A stretch of DNA of 64,000 nucleotides, taken from Gracilaria vermiculophylla. Lineage: Eukaryota > Rhodophyta > Florideophyceae > Gracilariales > Gracilariaceae. The position numbers and the translations under genes were made by a program. The DNA lies in contig JAHNZQ020000010.1 of assembly GCA_019155205.2 (NCBI GenBank), positions 203,437 through 267,436 of the forward strand. The letters run 5' to 3'. This document shows, piece after piece, positions 31,412-40,303 of the stretch. The notes below the pieces were generated by a model. It had not been told where the DNA came from. It was given only the letters and a program-made list of their open reading frames with translations, and made no database searches. Every line of letters starts with the position of its first letter. Position 1 is the stretch's first letter.

Positions 31412-32106
31412 ATGGCAAGTCCTTATAACGTACCTCTAAGGGATTCGCGATGGCAAGCACGGTGCTCAGTAGAAAAGTACACTAATGACTGCTGCAGGCG
31501 GCATTGCCCAGTTGCCCTGGTATGCGTGATGAAATCGCTTGATAAATGGTTCTTCGAACCATTTGTCAGACGCAATCCAATTCGTGATATTCAGATTATT
31601 CAAGGCTGAGAAGACAGGAAGTATGTATTTCAGACAGATTACCAGGATACAAACAACGGCAAGTCGAAGTGGGTTACCGGCGATATCTTCGGCACCGTCG
31701 ACAATCACAAAATCATAGAGCATTGGGACCTTATTGCACCCTTCATATCATCAAGCAGATCATTCGTGACGTTTTCACTAAAGCGCTGGTTCCAAACGGC
31801 AACCCTCGTCATATCAACGAATTCATAGCTAAACAGCACCTCGCTCAAAACGCACAAGTGTCCGATGGTCTTGTATGTTTTCATGAATTTGCCACCAATT
31901 CCAGCAGGAAACTCTTTTATCAGGAATTCTTGCTATGCGATGGACCGGGCATTTTTGTTATTACGTTGTGCAAGACAATATATGATGATAAACGTTGGGA
32001 TTAGTGCGATGTTTTCGGGATTAATAATGGCAAGATCGTCGAACACTGGGGCATCACACAATCCATTGACCCATAATTAGAATGGGTCAACTCCGGCGAG
32101 TTTTAG
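31412..32106 (+). pseudogene. Tandem SnoaL/NTF2-like gene pair, both broken
   Basis: Two related copies lie head to tail. Copy 1 (frame of 31412) reads FEPFVRRNPIRDIQIIQ, stop TGA 31607-31609, then YVFQTDYQDTNNGKSKWVTG and DIFGTVDNHKIIEHWDLIAP to about 31747. Copy 2 (frame of 31669) reads KQIIRDVFTKALVPNGNPRH, LAQNAQVSDGLVCFHEF, stop TAG 32002-32004, then CDVFGINNGKIVEHWGITQS. The D[IV]F..(D/N)(N/G)..KI[IV]EHW block is the hallmark end of SnoaL-like domains (small alpha+beta barrels acting as polyketide cyclases or isomerases). Each copy is cut by one in-frame stop just before that block. Substrate unknown. Could be fragments of one two-domain protein. Confidence 0.7.
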
Positions 32107-33130
32107 ATATGAGGCTTCACAATCAGTTTTGTGCGAGAGTTAACATCGCTTTGATTTTATTATTTGAAGAGATGGGACTGAGTTTTTACTTGACACGCAT
32201 CTTTCCGCCCAAAGTTGAGCCCGGGTAAGGCGTTGACTTTCTATTCAGGCTCGTGAACTTCTGTTCATATGAAAATATAATATTTCTGCATTCATCTTTT
32301 CAGTCTGTGCTTCGAGCGCATTTTGTCATACGGTTTTGGTTGCGATGAGCTCTCAACAATTTGATATGGTTTTTTAAGCTTGATTGATCGCCGTTTTGTT
32401 TTTATTGAGACACACGCTTGTCAAGTCATGGCCATGTTATGTTAGGGCACAATGCACTACCACGAGAAAGTTCTCGCCTAATCTTTGCTCGTTATAAGCG
32501 CTGGGCAGTATAGAGCTATCAGTCGAACGTTTTGTCTATGTTGTGCAAAACGTTGAAGAAGAATGGGAACAACATGCCGAGAAAGGCATAGTTTTTAAGC
32601 AGTTTTTGATTTATTGTGTGCTGCACTTTTGAGGTGGAAGAGTTCACCTTGTGTTGCTTTGAGAAAAAAGGACGAGATCCTCTTGCCATAATTACGTCAG
32701 TGGTCGAAATTTGCAGTCGTTTTTTGAAAGGCAGTTTTGAGCGTTTTCAGGTGCAAGGATGGTACAGTAAGCAAAATTACGCATTTTTGGCGCGCTTTTA
32801 CTTCAGAATGTCCTTAACTTTTGAAACGCATGGCATGTTTTACTGTACGCCTTTTCATGGGTCCGCTCGGAAAAAGGCCCGGCAACTGTGGGGGCTCGCC
32901 CTGCTTTCTGTTCAGTCAGGATGGATGTCCTGCTTACAGGATCATCCTGACGACTGGGCCAGCCCAGAAAGCTCAGTGGCAGGAGCAGCGCAACTACGAC
33001 CACCTGCGCCGATTGTCATTGTCTGTTCTGGTACTCCAGGCCCAATGCGAGCCGCAGCCTGTACATAATCAGTTCATCTAACCTCACTGAAACTCTGGAC
33101 CCACTGAAAGTATCGTAATTCCGTCGCGTA
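32107..33130. other. Gene-free stretch upstream of the GH5 gene
   Basis: No recognised gene. An open frame at 32616-33068 (plus strand) has no similarity I can name and unusual composition. The last ~300 bp should hold the GH5 promoter. Confidence 0.4.
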
Positions 33131-34657
33131 ATGTCCCAAAAGTATACAAGACTTTCCTTGCGCGATGATGGCGAGGGCTCTTCGCCTGTGCGGACTCGCC
33201 ACAATCGCAGGTCCACAGCGAATATGGAGTCCAGCCAAAGAACAGATTACGATTTCATACCCCCGTCTGTTCCACCGCCGGCTCCAGATTACATCCCTCC
33301 GGATCTTAGTAGCGGAGACGTTCGAGTACCTCTGCCACGCGAAAAAGAATGGGCTACCAAACGAGTGCGGTTCTCCTCCGATACGTGGGGAACAAAAAGC
33401 TCAGCCGCTGGCTCACAGGCTTTATACGAAAAGAAAGCTGGTCGTGTTTTCTGGTGGCTGTTTTGGGTGTTTCTCATCATACTTCTCCTTGCCGCGGTCG
33501 GTCTTATCGTCAAGAGAGACGTGTTTTATACAGCGATTTTGAGGAAACGCGGTATTCCTCCAGGATTGTACTCCAGAGATGGAAAGCTTTACGTGGGCAA
33601 GGATACACCCTTCCGAATCAAAGGTTTCTCATGGTATGGGCTTGAGGAACCCGCACACGTTCCAGGCGGAATGACTCACACGTCCGTATTGCATATCATG
33701 GATTTCGCCAACAGGCACAACTTCAACGCGATCCGCGTCCCACTCTCCGTCGAAAACATTATGTCGAATTTGCTTCCTGACGGAGGAGTCACGTCCTTCA
33801 AAAACCCTGAAATCTCCGGTCTTCCGTACTTAGAAATGGTGTTGCAGATTGTGCGAATGGCGGCTGATAGCAATGTTCTTATCTTGCTCGACATACACAG
33901 GCTCGAGTCCCACGAAGTACAATCAAAGGGCCTGTGGTACTCAGATGCTGTTCCAGAGGAGCGATTAATGCACGTTTGGGGGAAGCTGTGCGACATCTTC
34001 AAGGATGAGTGGAATGTCATGGGTGCTGATCTTTACAACGAACCGTGGGACTCTCTCTGGAACTCTACACAACGGAAACAAGACTGGAAGGAAGCATCCG
34101 AAAAACTCGGCAATCTCGTGCACGAAAAATGCCCAAGCTGGCTGCTTCTTGTGGAGGGAGTGGGAAGTCGCGCAGGAGGCACAACGACCAATCCGTTTTG
34201 GGCAGAAAACTTGGCAGTGATGGAGAACTCTCCTCCAGAAACCATTTTGCGGAATAAGGTCGCGCTGAGTCCACATGTATACGGCCCAGGTGTGCATGAG
34301 CAGGAATATTTCAAATCGCCGGACTTTGTCGACAAGATGCCAACGGTGTGGGACGATCATTTCGGCGAGGCCTCTGAGAAAACAGGCCTGGCGACAGTCA
34401 TCGGAGAATGGGGTGGGATATATGTGGATAGAGACAAACAATGGCAGCAGGCGTTCATGAAATACATCCTGAAGAAAAGAATGGGCTTCTTCTACTGGTG
34501 CATCAATCCAGAAAGTGCTGACACGGGAGGCCTGTTGAAGAGTGACTGGGAGACTGAAGAGACGGGGAAGCTTGAACTGCTAAGCCAAGTTCCGTCAACA
34601 AGTGTGAAGGATACAGCCAAGCATTTCAAGTACTGGCGGTCATGGCGAGCAAGCTGA
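33131..34657 (+). CDS. Membrane-anchored GH5-family glucanase
   Basis: 508 residues. Residues 1-104 are a cytosolic tail rich in Ser, Pro and Arg; 105-127 (VFWWLFWVFLIILLLAAVGL) are one membrane helix followed by a basic residue pair; the rest faces the lumen or outside, a type II topology. The catalytic barrel (~145-490) has GFSWYGLE, IRVPLSVENI (the conserved Arg), LLDIHRLES (His), ADLYNEPWDS with acid/base Glu304, SPHVYGP (His382, Tyr384) and TVIGEWGG with nucleophile Glu426. GH5 retaining enzymes hydrolyse beta-1,4- or related glucans, so a role in cell-wall cellulose or matrix remodelling is likely; exact substrate unknown. Single exon, ATG 33131. Convergent with the ALADIN gene. Confidence 0.92.
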   Translation: MSQKYTRLSLRDDGEGSSPVRTRHNRRSTANMESSQRTDYDFIPPSVPPPAPDYIPPDLSSGDVRVPLPREKEWATKRVRFSSDTWGTKSSAAGSQALYEKKAGRVFWWLFWVFLIILLLAAVGLIVKRDVFYTAILRKRGIPPGLYSRDGKLYVGKDTPFRIKGFSWYGLEEPAHVPGGMTHTSVLHIMDFANRHNFNAIRVPLSVENIMSNLLPDGGVTSFKNPEISGLPYLEMVLQIVRMAADSNVLILLDIHRLESHEVQSKGLWYSDAVPEERLMHVWGKLCDIFKDEWNVMGADLYNEPWDSLWNSTQRKQDWKEASEKLGNLVHEKCPSWLLLVEGVGSRAGGTTTNPFWAENLAVMENSPPETILRNKVALSPHVYGPGVHEQEYFKSPDFVDKMPTVWDDHFGEASEKTGLATVIGEWGGIYVDRDKQWQQAFMKYILKKRMGFFYWCINPESADTGGLLKSDWETEETGKLELLSQVPSTSVKDTAKHFKYWRSWRAS

Positions 34658-34812
34658 GCCTGCGCTCGAAAACGCTCCGAGATAGATAGAGCCATGATAG
34701 TCGAGGTTTAGGCTTGATAAGTTTTGCAGTTTACGAGAACATAGTTAGTTATTAGGTGAGTCGCGGACAGCTGCGACACGTCTGGCAAAATGTCAAATGA
34801 TGACGCTGTACA

Positions 34813-36294
34813 TTACTTCCGTCGGGAAGCATTAAATGCTAACTGAGTGAAGCTCAGGTTTCCATTCTTCCACAAGCATGATAAGACAGCACCATGAACC
34901 CCTTCTATGTGAGCTTTAAACTTCAGTGCAACTGGTGGGCCGCTGCCATAGGGGCCATTTATGTATCCAATCGGGCGCATCAAGAAGGTGGGAGAAAGCT
35001 GGGTGGCGTACAAGGCTACTGCAAACCTCTTGTGTGGATCTTCCGCCATGAAATCTAGTGATGCATCTGCCTCGGAGGAGCGCTGACCTGGAACGTCGTA
35101 CGCGACTGCGAGCCGTTCGCCAGTCGCGTCCAACTCCAAGAGAATCGGAGTGCCACCTGGGCCTTCGCTTGGCATTGTAGTCACTTCGGAATGAACTGCG
35201 CGCGTTTCAGACCCGGCACTCTGTGCAATTTTCATGACATGAATCGCACTCTCTCCGTGCGTAGAAAAGAGGAGCGTGGTTCCGTCAGTGGACCATGCAA
35301 CGGCCGCTACGGGTCCCGAAAGACTGCCCCATTTTTCATGCTTCCATGTGTCGCATGACCACAGCGTGAAGTCGGGAGTATTTGGGCTGGCAACAAACAG
35401 ATAGGTTCGAGGGCCGCCTGGACTAAACCGTACAATGGAGCCACGACCGACATAAGTAGACACTCGGGTAGCCACGTCCCATACGCGCACTGAGCCAGTC
35501 TCCCGCGAGGAAGCCGCGAGTTGAGTGCCGTCGGGAGACCAATCGAGCGACAGCACTTGACGGTGCGATCCTTCACAGAGTCGAGCCATTTTTTGCCCTT
35601 CCATGAGAATGAGGCCTGCATCACAACCGATTGCTAGAGAACGCCCCGCATACGGTCGAAACGCAATGCATCGGGTGCCAACGAGCTGTGATGCCCTTTC
35701 TCCGGAGGCTTCCCAAGTGGAAGTGGCAAAGTTGAGAGCACATATGCGGTCGAGATGAGGTCCAGTGGCAACAGCCAACAGGTCAGTCGCCCAATGCCAT
35801 GTTAACAAAGACATCTGAACGTCAGTATTTGACTTTGGTCCATACCAATAATAGTTGATCAGATTTTGCAATCGCTTAAAGGGGGTTTTATCTTCGGGTG
35901 GCGCAGCTCGTACAACAACGGCTCGGGGCGTGTCGTGCAGGTACATGGGCGGCACAAGGCGGATGACATGAAAGAGGCGGGGGTCGTAACATGACAGACC
36001 TGCAACATCAATCTGTCTTGCAAGATCTCGTAATACATCATCGACTTCTTTCGCGCAGTCGACGACCTCCAGGAAGCCATTTCGAGATGAGTCCAACACA
36101 TCTCGAGCTGGTGCGCCTCCAGGCTGATCCGGGGCGATGGCGCCCACGTCTTCATCTTGTTGCGTGCGCCGTTGGGCTCTTGGCGGCACCGTCAACAGGC
36201 GTCCGCGGTACTCAGCTACAGTGCGGAAGCCATGGTCCTCAGGAATGAGGCCAACGATTGCGAAGGCGTTCGCGAGACGGGGCTCGGCGACCAT
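34813..36294 (-). CDS. AAAS: ALADIN-like WD40 nucleoporin
   Basis: 493 residues, close to human ALADIN (546). N-terminal ~130 residues are non-repeat (MVAEPRLANAFAIVGLIPED). A beta-propeller follows with blades such as MSLLTWHWATDLLAVATG, TRCIAFRPYAGRSLAIGCDA, VLSLDWSPDGTQLAASSRET with SVRVWDVATR, LFVASPNTPDFTLWSCDTWK and VAAVAWSTDGTTLLFSTHGE with IHVMKI. The blade pair around CDTWKHEKWGSLSG is characteristic of ALADIN rather than other WD40 proteins. The C-terminus carries the family's GYINGPYGSGPPVALKFKAH region. Acts as a peripheral nuclear-pore protein at the cytoplasmic and spindle side. Start ATG 36294-36292. Single exon. Confidence 0.85.
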   Translation of the reverse strand: MVAEPRLANAFAIVGLIPEDHGFRTVAEYRGRLLTVPPRAQRRTQQDEDVGAIAPDQPGGAPARDVLDSSRNGFLEVVDCAKEVDDVLRDLARQIDVAGLSCYDPRLFHVIRLVPPMYLHDTPRAVVVRAAPPEDKTPFKRLQNLINYYWYGPKSNTDVQMSLLTWHWATDLLAVATGPHLDRICALNFATSTWEASGERASQLVGTRCIAFRPYAGRSLAIGCDAGLILMEGQKMARLCEGSHRQVLSLDWSPDGTQLAASSRETGSVRVWDVATRVSTYVGRGSIVRFSPGGPRTYLFVASPNTPDFTLWSCDTWKHEKWGSLSGPVAAVAWSTDGTTLLFSTHGESAIHVMKIAQSAGSETRAVHSEVTTMPSEGPGGTPILLELDATGERLAVAYDVPGQRSSEADASLDFMAEDPHKRFAVALYATQLSPTFLMRPIGYINGPYGSGPPVALKFKAHIEGVHGAVLSCLWKNGNLSFTQLAFNASRRK

Positions 36295-38341
36295 GTTGAG
36301 GTTGCTCGGCGTTTCTCGACGGTATAAGTAGAGGTGTCAGAACAAGTTGACTATGTATTCTGGGGCCGTGAATCTGTTCGTAAGGGTTTGGCCACCCGCT
36401 TTGGAGCCAGGACTTCACGCGACGAAAGACTCGGCGCCGGCCAACCGCGCTTCGCACCCGTAGCGTATCGACAGCTTCGGGTCAGCGTGTCTCGCTCGAC
36501 GTCCCGCCCGGCGCGTTGATCCAGCCTTCGGCGCAACGTGCAAGTCAAGACTGGATCCCGGAGCCGGGCGAATGATCCAAACTCGTGATTTGAAAATGAC
36601 CGGCGGTACGGCGCAGCACACGCAATTCTGCGCGGAAAAAAAGAAGCTTTTCGCAAAAATAAATCTCAAATCCGTAACTGGTCCGCTCTAACACAGGCGC
36701 GAACCAAAAAAGCGCGCGAGACCAGCGCGGCCGGGCGGATAGCACTAATACTCGAACGCTCGCCGCGGCGCGATGGGAGGAGCCAGTGAGAAGTGCGCTC
36801 AGCTCTCACGTGAAGCTCGCTCGTCTCCGGGAACCCCCACCACGCGAGATGTCAGCGCACAGCCACCCCTCGTTGCTGTCGCGCCTGTCTCTGTTGTACG
36901 GCACCTTCTAGACACGCCCGCCAACCGCACCTTTGCCGCTACGGCTTCTTGATCGCCTTCTTTGTCCGTTTGCCGATCTCCTTTGCTCCGCAGACTGCTC
37001 CACGTTAGCCCCCCAGCACGCCTGCAACTGCAGTCTTGTCGTTGGTGCCTGGCTGCCATTCTACCCAGCACCATCCCAACTCGCCTTTGCTCAAGGGCTC
37101 CATCTCGTGTAGACTGAAGCCTTGCCAACAGACCAGTGGGTGCTAACCCTTATTTCAGTCAGGAAAGAAACGTCCGCGCCCAGAAGGGCTCGCACTTGTG
37201 TCATCGCTCAATTGACTCCACGACTGCTCTGGTGACCCAACCCATCAGCACAACCCACATACCACTCTCAGCCGCGGCATTCCCGACCGCCCAACACGCA
37301 CAGCACCAAACGCTCCGCATCACACAGCGACCTGCCCGGGCGCGTCAAGCCTTAGTCGCCCCTTTAACAGCATTATTCCGCACAATGTATCTGCGGTTCT
37401 GCCCGAGCGCCGTAAGCAACACTTGCCTCGCACTTGGCTCTCACATCGCAATTGGCGGCGAACTTGGACGGAGTGTGCACGCCCCGGGCGTGCGCCAGGG
37501 CGCGGAAACCCCCTTGCGACGGGGCACAGCTGGTCATCTTGCGTCTGGAAGTGTTGCCAGCCGCGCCTTTACTCCGATGACGCCCCCGTTGCCCCTGCAA
37601 ACAGAGCGCCCGCCAGCAGAAGCGCAATGCGCCGCCGTTCGGCCAGAAGCGCGAGGTGGAGAACAGGCCTGAAAGCACCGTTGACATAACAGAGGAGCGT
37701 CTGCCCATCGGCGGACGAGCGTGATCTCCCTCGCCGCGAGCGGCCGGACGAAAGGCCACACGTATCAAAACTGGCGGCTCGTGAGGCATCACCCTCCGCG
37801 GCTGGCTGGTGCTGTGCCTATGGAAATCGCGGGCATGCTGGTTGCGCTCGACGCACGGAGCAACGCCGGCATGCGTTTGGCTGGAGCTTCTCCACATGCT
37901 AAAAACGGTGCACAGGTCATTCGAGTTTGTCCTTGCAGATAAGCACGAGCTGGTGGCAGGGTTAACGGATTTCTGTTAAAGCCCAACTTGGAAGCACGAA
38001 GGGATCAATCGCCAAGCACAGGCCCATCTCTGAGCTCATAGCCGCCGCCGAAAGAACAGCACTCGCAGCCGCCATCGAGCTTAAGATGAGTTAGTTGCGT
38101 GTGCAGGCATCCGAAACGAAAACGCACAGCAGACATTTCAGGTATACGGGCTCACAGCGAATGGAGATGTTGATAACCGAGTGTTTATTATTCGACCTAT
38201 ACAGGAGATTGAGCCGTTGTACTTTTTAACTACTACATCGCTTCTGTGCGAGCGGGCCACTCGTTTCTGCAGTATTCGGGGTGAGAGATATTCGTTTCGG
38301 CGCCACAAATGTTACAGAACGAAGTTGGACATGCGTTTTGG
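36295..38341. other. GC-rich gene-free stretch
   Basis: Two kilobases without a recognised gene. High GC makes long chance frames on both strands (for example 37136-37672 plus and 37373-37897 minus) that show no family resemblance. 36300-36700 should contain the ALADIN promoter. 38040-38340 is the 3' flank of the HAD gene. Confidence 0.4.
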
Positions 38342-39079
38342 TCAGCACGTTAGGTTAACATCGAAGGAGCCGTAATGATCACGCAGGTCACGGAAGGAAC
38401 CGTGGAGCAGAGCAATCTGTCTCTGCAGCTGTGTGACATTTGGCCTCTCCACGAGCTTAACACTCTTGACGCATGAGGCAGGCATGCGGGTGGCGAGATT
38501 GTGCGCAGCCTCTCGTTCACTAAGCGAATCACCTAGCACCAACACGTTAAGATTATCAGCTTCGGGGAAGGACTCGCTAACCTCTGCAACAAATGCGGCT
38601 GTTTTCCAGCTTGCGGGGGAGTCGGGGTAGTCGGCCTCGTATATGGAGCGTGCCGAGACGACTTTTACACCGTTGTCTTGGAGGAATTTGGTGAGGCGCG
38701 GCATAAAACGGTTGCCAGACAGTTCTACCCACCCGTGCTCGGCATTGGTGATGACTTTGACTATACCGTACTGCATTGCTTCCTGCACGATTTTAATGAC
38801 GATGGCCTCAAGTTCGGCCAGTTGTTGTTGCAAGGGTTCGGGGAGGGATTCATGTTCATCTATCCGGACGCCGTGTGCGGCGAGAAAGGTGGAGGGGAAG
38901 AAGGTGTCGTCCCAGTCGTACAGTGTGAGCGTTCTTTGAATGAGCGATTGGCGTGGTGTGGGCTCCCGACGGGCCTCTTGACGACATGTTGCGCCGGCGA
39001 GGTCGTCGTGATGCAACGACGAGGGGTCGAACGGTGTGGGGGGTAATGGGGTCTCGTGGAGCACGGATTGCTGACACAT
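38342..39079 (-). CDS. HAD-superfamily protein with DWDDT motif
   Basis: 245 residues from ATG 39079-39077. HAD motif I is TLTLYDWDDTFFPST (residues 51-65; nucleophile Asp55, acid Asp57), motif II likely KVITNAEHGWV (~106), and motif IV the VLVLGDSLSEREAA block (~181-194). The cap between is helical (LPEPLQQQLAELEAIVIKIV). Related DWDDT proteins occur in oomycetes, diatoms and other algae without assigned substrate; phosphatase activity is plausible. The first ~48 residues are disordered (Pro, Arg, His). C-terminal RDHYGSFDVNLTC is short. Its upstream region is the G-rich 39.1-40.1 kb stretch. Confidence 0.8.
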   Translation of the reverse strand: MCQQSVLHETPLPPTPFDPSSLHHDDLAGATCRQEARREPTPRQSLIQRTLTLYDWDDTFFPSTFLAAHGVRIDEHESLPEPLQQQLAELEAIVIKIVQEAMQYGIVKVITNAEHGWVELSGNRFMPRLTKFLQDNGVKVVSARSIYEADYPDSPASWKTAAFVAEVSESFPEADNLNVLVLGDSLSEREAAHNLATRMPASCVKSVKLVERPNVTQLQRQIALLHGSFRDLRDHYGSFDVNLTC

Positions 39080-40303
39080 CTGAGTGAGATTCGACGCGAC
39101 CGGGGGCGTGCGGCGCGTATGAATGCAGCAGGTGAGGGGGGTTTATGAATTTAGAAGTCGTCCGGACGGGCTGTGCTGCAAAGTGTGGTGTGTGGAAGGC
39201 AAGAAAAGGTGAGAGAGCGGGGGGAGGCTGTAAAATGCACAACTATGCAGTGGAAATGAGGGATATGGCCGAGCTACAGGTAGCAAGTGCTGGGAGCGGG
39301 GCGAGAAACGAGCAGAGGCACTCACTACACAGCTGCAGTACGCGGGAGCGAGATGGGGTTGGGGCGACAGGAGTAAGGCGGCGGGGAAAGGGTGGGTGCG
39401 GCGGGGAAGGGAGACGGAGTGCAAGGTGAGGAGAGAGGGACCAAAGTGTGAGAACGGAGAAACGAAGGGGGGGCGAATGATGAAGGAAGGCGGTTGTGAG
39501 GGAGCGGGGCGCGTGTTGCAGGTGTTGATAAGAAGCAACAAGGTGAACGGGGGGCGGGGGGCGGGGGGCGGGGGGCGGGGGGCGGGGGGCGCTTTGTTGG
39601 GGAGTGGTCGCGTGCGCGTCTCGGTGGAGGCGGGAGCGGGTGCGGTGCACTCTGGCGAAAGGCGACTGGCTGCGCAGCGCGTTGGAACGGCCGATTTAAA
39701 ACGCTGGCGAATTGGAGCGCCGCGCAGTTGGCTGCGCTGTGCCACGCGCCGCGCACGCGTGACGTGGACTAATTGGAACGGCGGCTGGAAGGCGGCGGCG
39801 CGCGCGCCGCGGCGCGTGTGGCAGCCGCGCCGCCGGTCTCGCGCGCCACGCCGCGCGCGCGACGTTTGGCCGCTGGTCGGCCGCGCCCCGCACGCGCCTC
39901 CTCCGCCCTGTCAGCGCCGCGTCGGCCCTCTGCCCCGTCCATCCCCGCCCCTCTTCCCCCCCTCCGCGCGTCGCCCAACAAGCCGTTCTCGCACCCCATA
40001 CGGACTCGCGTCAGTGTCGCCTTCGCCGTCGCGCGACGCCGTCTGCCGCACTCTACCTTACTAACGTTCAACTGCATCTCTCGCGTGGAGTTTCTCGCCT
40101 TTGCATTCGTGACTTTGTGACCTTCGTTGCCGTACACCAGCTGCTTAACGCGTTCAACGCCTTATTGCTCCCCTCATCTGTTCCAGCATACACCGCTCCT
40201 CTTCCAGTCATCGGCCTTCACAGCCCCACACGCCCGTCCATGTGCTGCAGCTGCAGTGCCTTCAGCACTAACACCGTCTCCGCCCCAATCACCATCTTCC
40301 CCA
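39080..40303. other. G-rich then GC-rich intergenic region
   Basis: No gene recognised; several overlapping long frames arise from strand-biased composition (G-rich plus strand at 39.15-39.65 kb). Presumed promoter of the HAD gene on one side and 3' flank of SKI2 on the other. Confidence 0.45.
39549..39590 (+). repeat. Perfect (GGGGGGC)6 tandem repeat
   Basis: Six uninterrupted copies of a 7-bp unit, 42 bp. Six runs of six G on one strand can fold as one or more G-quadruplexes. It lies ~470 bp upstream of the HAD gene start. Confidence 0.95.

Noticed and set aside
32616..33068. 150-codon frame upstream of the GH5 gene
   Set aside because: Cys/Phe-rich sequence without recognisable domain; overlaps the likely promoter.
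37136..37897. Two overlapping long frames (178 and 174 codons) on opposite strands
   Set aside because: GC-rich composition makes such frames common; no motif, no plausible start context, no similarity.
39143..40120. Several frames of 100-220 codons near the G-rich tract
   Set aside because: They consist of Arg/Pro/Gly/Ala runs caused by the repeat and base composition.
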